The notes below the pieces were generated by a model. That model ran no database searches. It had not been told where the DNA came from and was given only the letters and a program-made list of their open reading frames with translations. From Clostridia bacterium (GTDB lineage: Bacteria; Bacillota_A; Clostridia; Oscillospirales; Acutalibacteraceae), in contig RZYX01000072.1 of NCBI GenBank assembly GCA_009930155.1, positions 1 through 9,482 of the forward strand: a stretch of DNA of 9,482 bases. Direction: 5' to 3'. Numbering within the stretch: position 1 is the first letter of the stretch; every line of letters starts with the position of its first letter. Positions 6,216-9,482 of the stretch are shown here, piece by piece. The translations under genes were made by a program, and so were the position numbers.

Positions 6216-6248
6216 TGCCAACTTGCAAAAATACGGAGGTTTGACAGG

Positions 6249-7172
6249 ATGTCATTTTCGTCCAAAGTTAAGAATGAATTGATAGAGTTTGAAAAGAGTA
6301 GGAAAGAAGATTTAATAAATTATAAAGATTGTTGTACACATGCACAACAATATGGGCTTTTGCTTTTTTGCAGAGGCTTTTCTGTTTCTAACATAAATAT
6401 GCAAACAGAAAATGAAAACATAGCAAAAATTTATGCACGCACGATAGAACAAATAACGGGACAAGTTCAGCCCATAAAATGTTCTGCTGCGGGCAAATAT
6501 AGTGTAAATGTCCAAGGTGAAAAAAGAAGAAGAAAAATACTTGAATATTTTGGGCATACAGGGTCGGAAATCACATTAAGATTAAATCGTGCAAATATTG
6601 CAGATGAATGCTGTTACAGTGCTTTTTTACGTGGTGTTTTCTTAGCTTGTGGTACTATAACATCACCAAGTAAAGATTATCATTTAGAGTTTGTTGTAAC
6701 TCATTTTAACCTTTGTAAAGATTTGATGAAACTTATTGAGGAGATAGATTTAAACTCTAAATATGTTATACGAAAAGGCAACCATATAGCTTATTTTAAA
6801 GATAGTGAAAGTATTGAGGATATTTTGACTCATATGGGAGCTGTGTCATCTTCCCTTGAACTTATGGAAATAAAAATATATAAAGATGTAAGAAATAGAG
6901 TAAATCGCAAGACAAACTTTGAAAATGCAAATCTTTCAAAGACTGTAGATGCTGCATTTATGCAAGTTAGGGCAATTGAACTTATAAAAAAAGAAAAGGG
7001 AATGTCATATCTTTCGGATGAGCTTCGTGAGCTTGCAGTGCTGAGGTTTGAAAATCCCGAAATGAGTTTGCGTGAGCTTGGGCAAATGCTTTCAGTTCCG
7101 CTCTCACGCTCAGGCGTAAATCATAGGCTAAAAAAAATAACGCAAATGGCAGACGAATTAAAGAATAGTTAA
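6249..7172 (+). CDS. whiA: DNA-binding protein WhiA
   Basis: WhiA, 307 aa, a conserved Gram-positive DNA-binding protein. It is a sporulation-septation transcription factor in Streptomyces; in B. subtilis it is a nucleoid-associated protein linked to cell division and chromosome segregation. The N-terminal half is a degenerate LAGLIDADG homing-endonuclease fold: an FSSKVKNEL start, then AFLRGVFLACGTITSPSKDY at 125-144, followed by HLEF. The conserved NRVNRKTNFENANLSKTVDA block (216-235) leads into the C-terminal helix-turn-helix, visible as MSLRELGQMLSVPLSRSGV at 272-290 with NHRLKKI following. The length is normal for the family. GGAGGT (6235-6240) precedes ATG 6249 by 8 bases. The gap after rapZ is 33 bases with no hairpin, consistent with co-transcription. 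Confidence 0.95.
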   Translation: MSFSSKVKNELIEFEKSRKEDLINYKDCCTHAQQYGLLLFCRGFSVSNINMQTENENIAKIYARTIEQITGQVQPIKCSAAGKYSVNVQGEKRRRKILEYFGHTGSEITLRLNRANIADECCYSAFLRGVFLACGTITSPSKDYHLEFVVTHFNLCKDLMKLIEEIDLNSKYVIRKGNHIAYFKDSESIEDILTHMGAVSSSLELMEIKIYKDVRNRVNRKTNFENANLSKTVDAAFMQVRAIELIKKEKGMSYLSDELRELAVLRFENPEMSLRELGQMLSVPLSRSGVNHRLKKITQMADELKNS

Positions 7173-7190
7173 ATAAAAGGGAGAATTAGA

Positions 7191-9482
7191 TTGAGCTTTG
7201 CACATCTACATTTGCATACAGAATATAGCTTGCTTGACGGTGCGTGCCGTATCGGGCAACTTTTTGATGCGGTAGAAAAGCAAAATCAAACGGCTGTAGC
7301 AATTACAGATCACGGAGCAATGTACGGTGTAATAGATTTTTATAAAGAGGCAAAAAAGCGAGGTATAAAGCCAATAATTGGATGCGAAGTGTATGTTGCC
7401 ACACGCTCTATGACAGATAAGGTTCATGCATTAGACAAGGAAAGAAATCATCTTGTATTACTTTGTGAGAATTATAAGGGTTACCAAAATCTTATAAAAA
7501 TTGTTTCAGAGTCATGGACAAAAGGCTTTTATATAAAACCAAGAGTTGACCATGAGCTTTTAGAAAAATATCATGAGGGTATAATAGCACTTTCAGCTTG
7601 TCTTGCTGGAGAAGTTTCTCAGGCTCTTTTGCGAGGAGATTATGAAGGTGCAAAGCAAACAGCAGTTTGGTATGACAATGTGTTTGGAAGAAACAATTAT
7701 TTTTTAGAAATGCAAAATCATGGGTTGCGTGAACAGCTTCAAATCAACCCTTTGATTGTTAAATTATCTGAGGAGACTGGCATACCGCTTGTTGTAACAA
7801 ATGATACGCATTATATTGAAAAGCAGGATTCAAAAATTCAAAAGGTTCTTATATGTATTCAAACTAATCATACGGTTGGGGAGAATACAGGGATAGATTT
7901 TGGAACAGATGAGTTCTATTTAAAATCTGAGGATGAAATGCGTTTAATTTTTTCGGATTTTCCAGAGGCTGTTGACAACACACAGCTTATAGCTGACCGT
8001 TGTAATGTTGAGTTTGAATTTGGCAATACCAAGATTCCCCATTTTGAAATTCCAAATAATGTGGAACATAGCGAATATTTAAGGCAAATGAGCCTTGAAG
8101 GAATGAAAAAAAGATATGGAGATAATCCTCCAAAAGAATATATAGACAGGCTTAATTATGAACTGGACATTATAAATAAAATGGGATATACAGATTATTT
8201 TTTAATAGTTCAGGATTTTATTTGTTATGCAAGGTCAAAAGGAATTCCTGTTGGACCTGGTAGAGGTTCAGGAGCAGGAAGTATAGTTGCATATTGTATT
8301 GAGATAACTGGTATAGACCCAATGAAATATAATTTGCTTTTTGAACGATTTTTGAATCCTGAAAGAATTAGCATGCCCGATTTTGATATTGATTTTTGCT
8401 ATGAACGCAGGTCGGAAGTTATTGACTATGTTATAGAAAAATATGGCGATGATCACGTGGCACAAATTATAACTTTTGGAACAATGGCGGCAAGGGCTGC
8501 TGTTCGGGATGTTGGTAGAGCACTTGGAATTGCATATGGCACAGTTGATGAGGTTGCAAAGCAAATTCCAAGAGAGCTGAATATTACAATAGAATCAGCA
8601 CTAAAAAAGTCTACGGAGCTTCGTACACTTTATGAAAATAGCAGTGAAATTAAAGAGCTTATAGATACAGCAATAAAGGTAGAGGGAATGCCACGTCATT
8701 CTTCAACACATGCAGCGGGTGTTGTAATTACAAGAGACCCCGTGGCGAGCTATGTTCCTCTTGCTTGTAATGATGGCTCAGTCGTAACACAGTTTACAAT
8801 GACAGCACTGGAAGAACTCGGACTACTTAAAATGGATTTTTTGGGACTGCGTACGCTGACAGTTATTGAACACTCGTTAAAAATGATAAATAAGAAAGAC
8901 AAAAATTTTAAATTAGAGAATATAGATATTCAGGACAAAGCTACATTTGAAATGATAGCGTTGGGCAACACTAGCGGAGTTTTTCAGTTTGAATCAGATG
9001 GAATGAAAAGGGTACTTTCAGTGCTTAAACCAAATACTTTAGAGGATTTAATTGCCGTTATATCCCTTTATCGTCCTGGACCAATGGACTCTATACCAAC
9101 TTATATAAAAAACAGGCACAATACAAGCAACATAACATATAAAACACCTCAGTTAAAAAACATACTTGATGTTACTTATGGTTGCATGGTATATCAGGAA
9201 CAAGTAATGCAGATATTTCGTGAACTTGCAGGATATTCTTATGGAAAAGCAGATTTAGTTAGAAGAGCAATGTCTAAAAAGAAATATAGCGTAATGGAAC
9301 AGGAGAGAAAAAGTTTTGTTCATGGAAGTGTAGGTGCTGATGGCACGGTAGAGTGTGAAGGAGCTATTAAACGGGGTGTTAGTGAGAAAGTTGCAAATGA
9401 GATTTTTGATGATATGTTATCTTTTGCATCATATGCGTTTAACAAATCTCATGCGGCCGCATACGCCTTTATAGCATATCAG
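7191..9482 (+). CDS. dnaE: DNA polymerase III alpha subunit, 3' end beyond window
   Basis: Replicative C-family DNA polymerase, first 764 codons; the family runs to roughly 1,100-1,200 residues, so the OB-fold and C-terminal region lie outside. The N-terminal PHP domain (about 1-270) opens SFAHLHLHTEYSLLDGA and keeps all nine candidate metal ligands: H7, H9, D16, H41, E66, H87, C137, D205, H207. The palm has GPGRGSGAGS (355-364), catalytic D397 and D399 in PDFDIDF, and the third aspartate D549 in KMDFLGL. Conserved VYQEQVMQI (667-675) and the FNKSHAAAYA motif near the window end follow. It is DnaE rather than PolC because the PHP domain has no inserted DEDD exonuclease. TTG 7191 is the only sensible start: the frame is closed by the whiA stop 18 bases earlier, GGGAG (7179-7183) is 7 bases upstream, and the next ATG would remove the first PHP motif. 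Confidence 0.97.
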   Translation, partial: MSFAHLHLHTEYSLLDGACRIGQLFDAVEKQNQTAVAITDHGAMYGVIDFYKEAKKRGIKPIIGCEVYVATRSMTDKVHALDKERNHLVLLCENYKGYQNLIKIVSESWTKGFYIKPRVDHELLEKYHEGIIALSACLAGEVSQALLRGDYEGAKQTAVWYDNVFGRNNYFLEMQNHGLREQLQINPLIVKLSEETGIPLVVTNDTHYIEKQDSKIQKVLICIQTNHTVGENTGIDFGTDEFYLKSEDEMRLIFSDFPEAVDNTQLIADRCNVEFEFGNTKIPHFEIPNNVEHSEYLRQMSLEGMKKRYGDNPPKEYIDRLNYELDIINKMGYTDYFLIVQDFICYARSKGIPVGPGRGSGAGSIVAYCIEITGIDPMKYNLLFERFLNPERISMPDFDIDFCYERRSEVIDYVIEKYGDDHVAQIITFGTMAARAAVRDVGRALGIAYGTVDEVAKQIPRELNITIESALKKSTELRTLYENSSEIKELIDTAIKVEGMPRHSSTHAAGVVITRDPVASYVPLACNDGSVVTQFTMTALEELGLLKMDFLGLRTLTVIEHSLKMINKKDKNFKLENIDIQDKATFEMIALGNTSGVFQFESDGMKRVLSVLKPNTLEDLIAVISLYRPGPMDSIPTYIKNRHNTSNITYKTPQLKNILDVTYGCMVYQEQVMQIFRELAGYSYGKADLVRRAMSKKKYSVMEQERKSFVHGSVGADGTVECEGAIKRGVSEKVANEIFDDMLSFASYAFNKSHAAAYAFIAYQ

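Noticed and set aside
7206..7427. Minus-strand open frame in the start of dnaE, and a similar one at 8268-8564
   Set aside because: Both are antisense to conserved DnaE motifs, with cysteine/isoleucine-rich, low-information translations and no family pattern.

Overview
This window is AT-rich chromosomal DNA from a low-GC Gram-positive bacterium, most probably a member of the Clostridia. The evidence is the HprK/P-type bifunctional kinase, WhiA, the DUF896 (YnzC) protein, strong AGGAGG-type ribosome sites, TTG starts, and a MurB-RapZ-WhiA-DnaE gene order typical of that class. A placement near Oscillospirales/Ruminococcaceae is a guess from gene order only. No rRNA, tRNA, insertion sequence, CRISPR array, phage gene or attachment site was seen.

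Layout: (1) 1-1760, minus strand. A CCA-adding-enzyme gene (cca) is followed by, and overlaps, an unrecognised membrane-protein gene that runs off the left edge. (2) 1761-1844 is a short divergent promoter region. (3) 1845-2066, plus strand, is a small DUF896/YnzC-type gene. (4) 2067-2456 is a non-coding stretch of about 390 bases. It holds a weak hairpin after ynzC, a clear orphan rho-independent terminator (2310-2330) and a good sigma-A-type promoter (2373-2401). (5) 2457-9482, plus strand, is a tightly packed operon hprK - ROK sugar kinase - murB - rapZ - whiA - dnaE, with gaps of only 13-33 bases. dnaE is cut by the right edge of the window.

The operon joins carbon-source sensing (HprK), sugar phosphorylation (ROK kinase), peptidoglycan precursor synthesis (MurB), a glucosamine-6-phosphate-linked regulator family (RapZ), a division/chromosome regulator (WhiA) and the replicative polymerase (DnaE). 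A shared promoter would tie carbon supply to wall synthesis and DNA replication. That link is inference.

Several starts need moving from the longest-ORF position: cca to TTG 1745, hprK to ATG 2457, the ROK gene to ATG 3450 and rapZ to ATG 5355. The 1-409 membrane gene has no ATG/GTG/TTG near its strong ribosome site. Nothing here amounts to a clearly new system. The points most worth a second look are that possible ATT start, the orphan terminator region, the absence of yvcK/glmR between rapZ and whiA, and the ROK kinase placed between hprK and murB.
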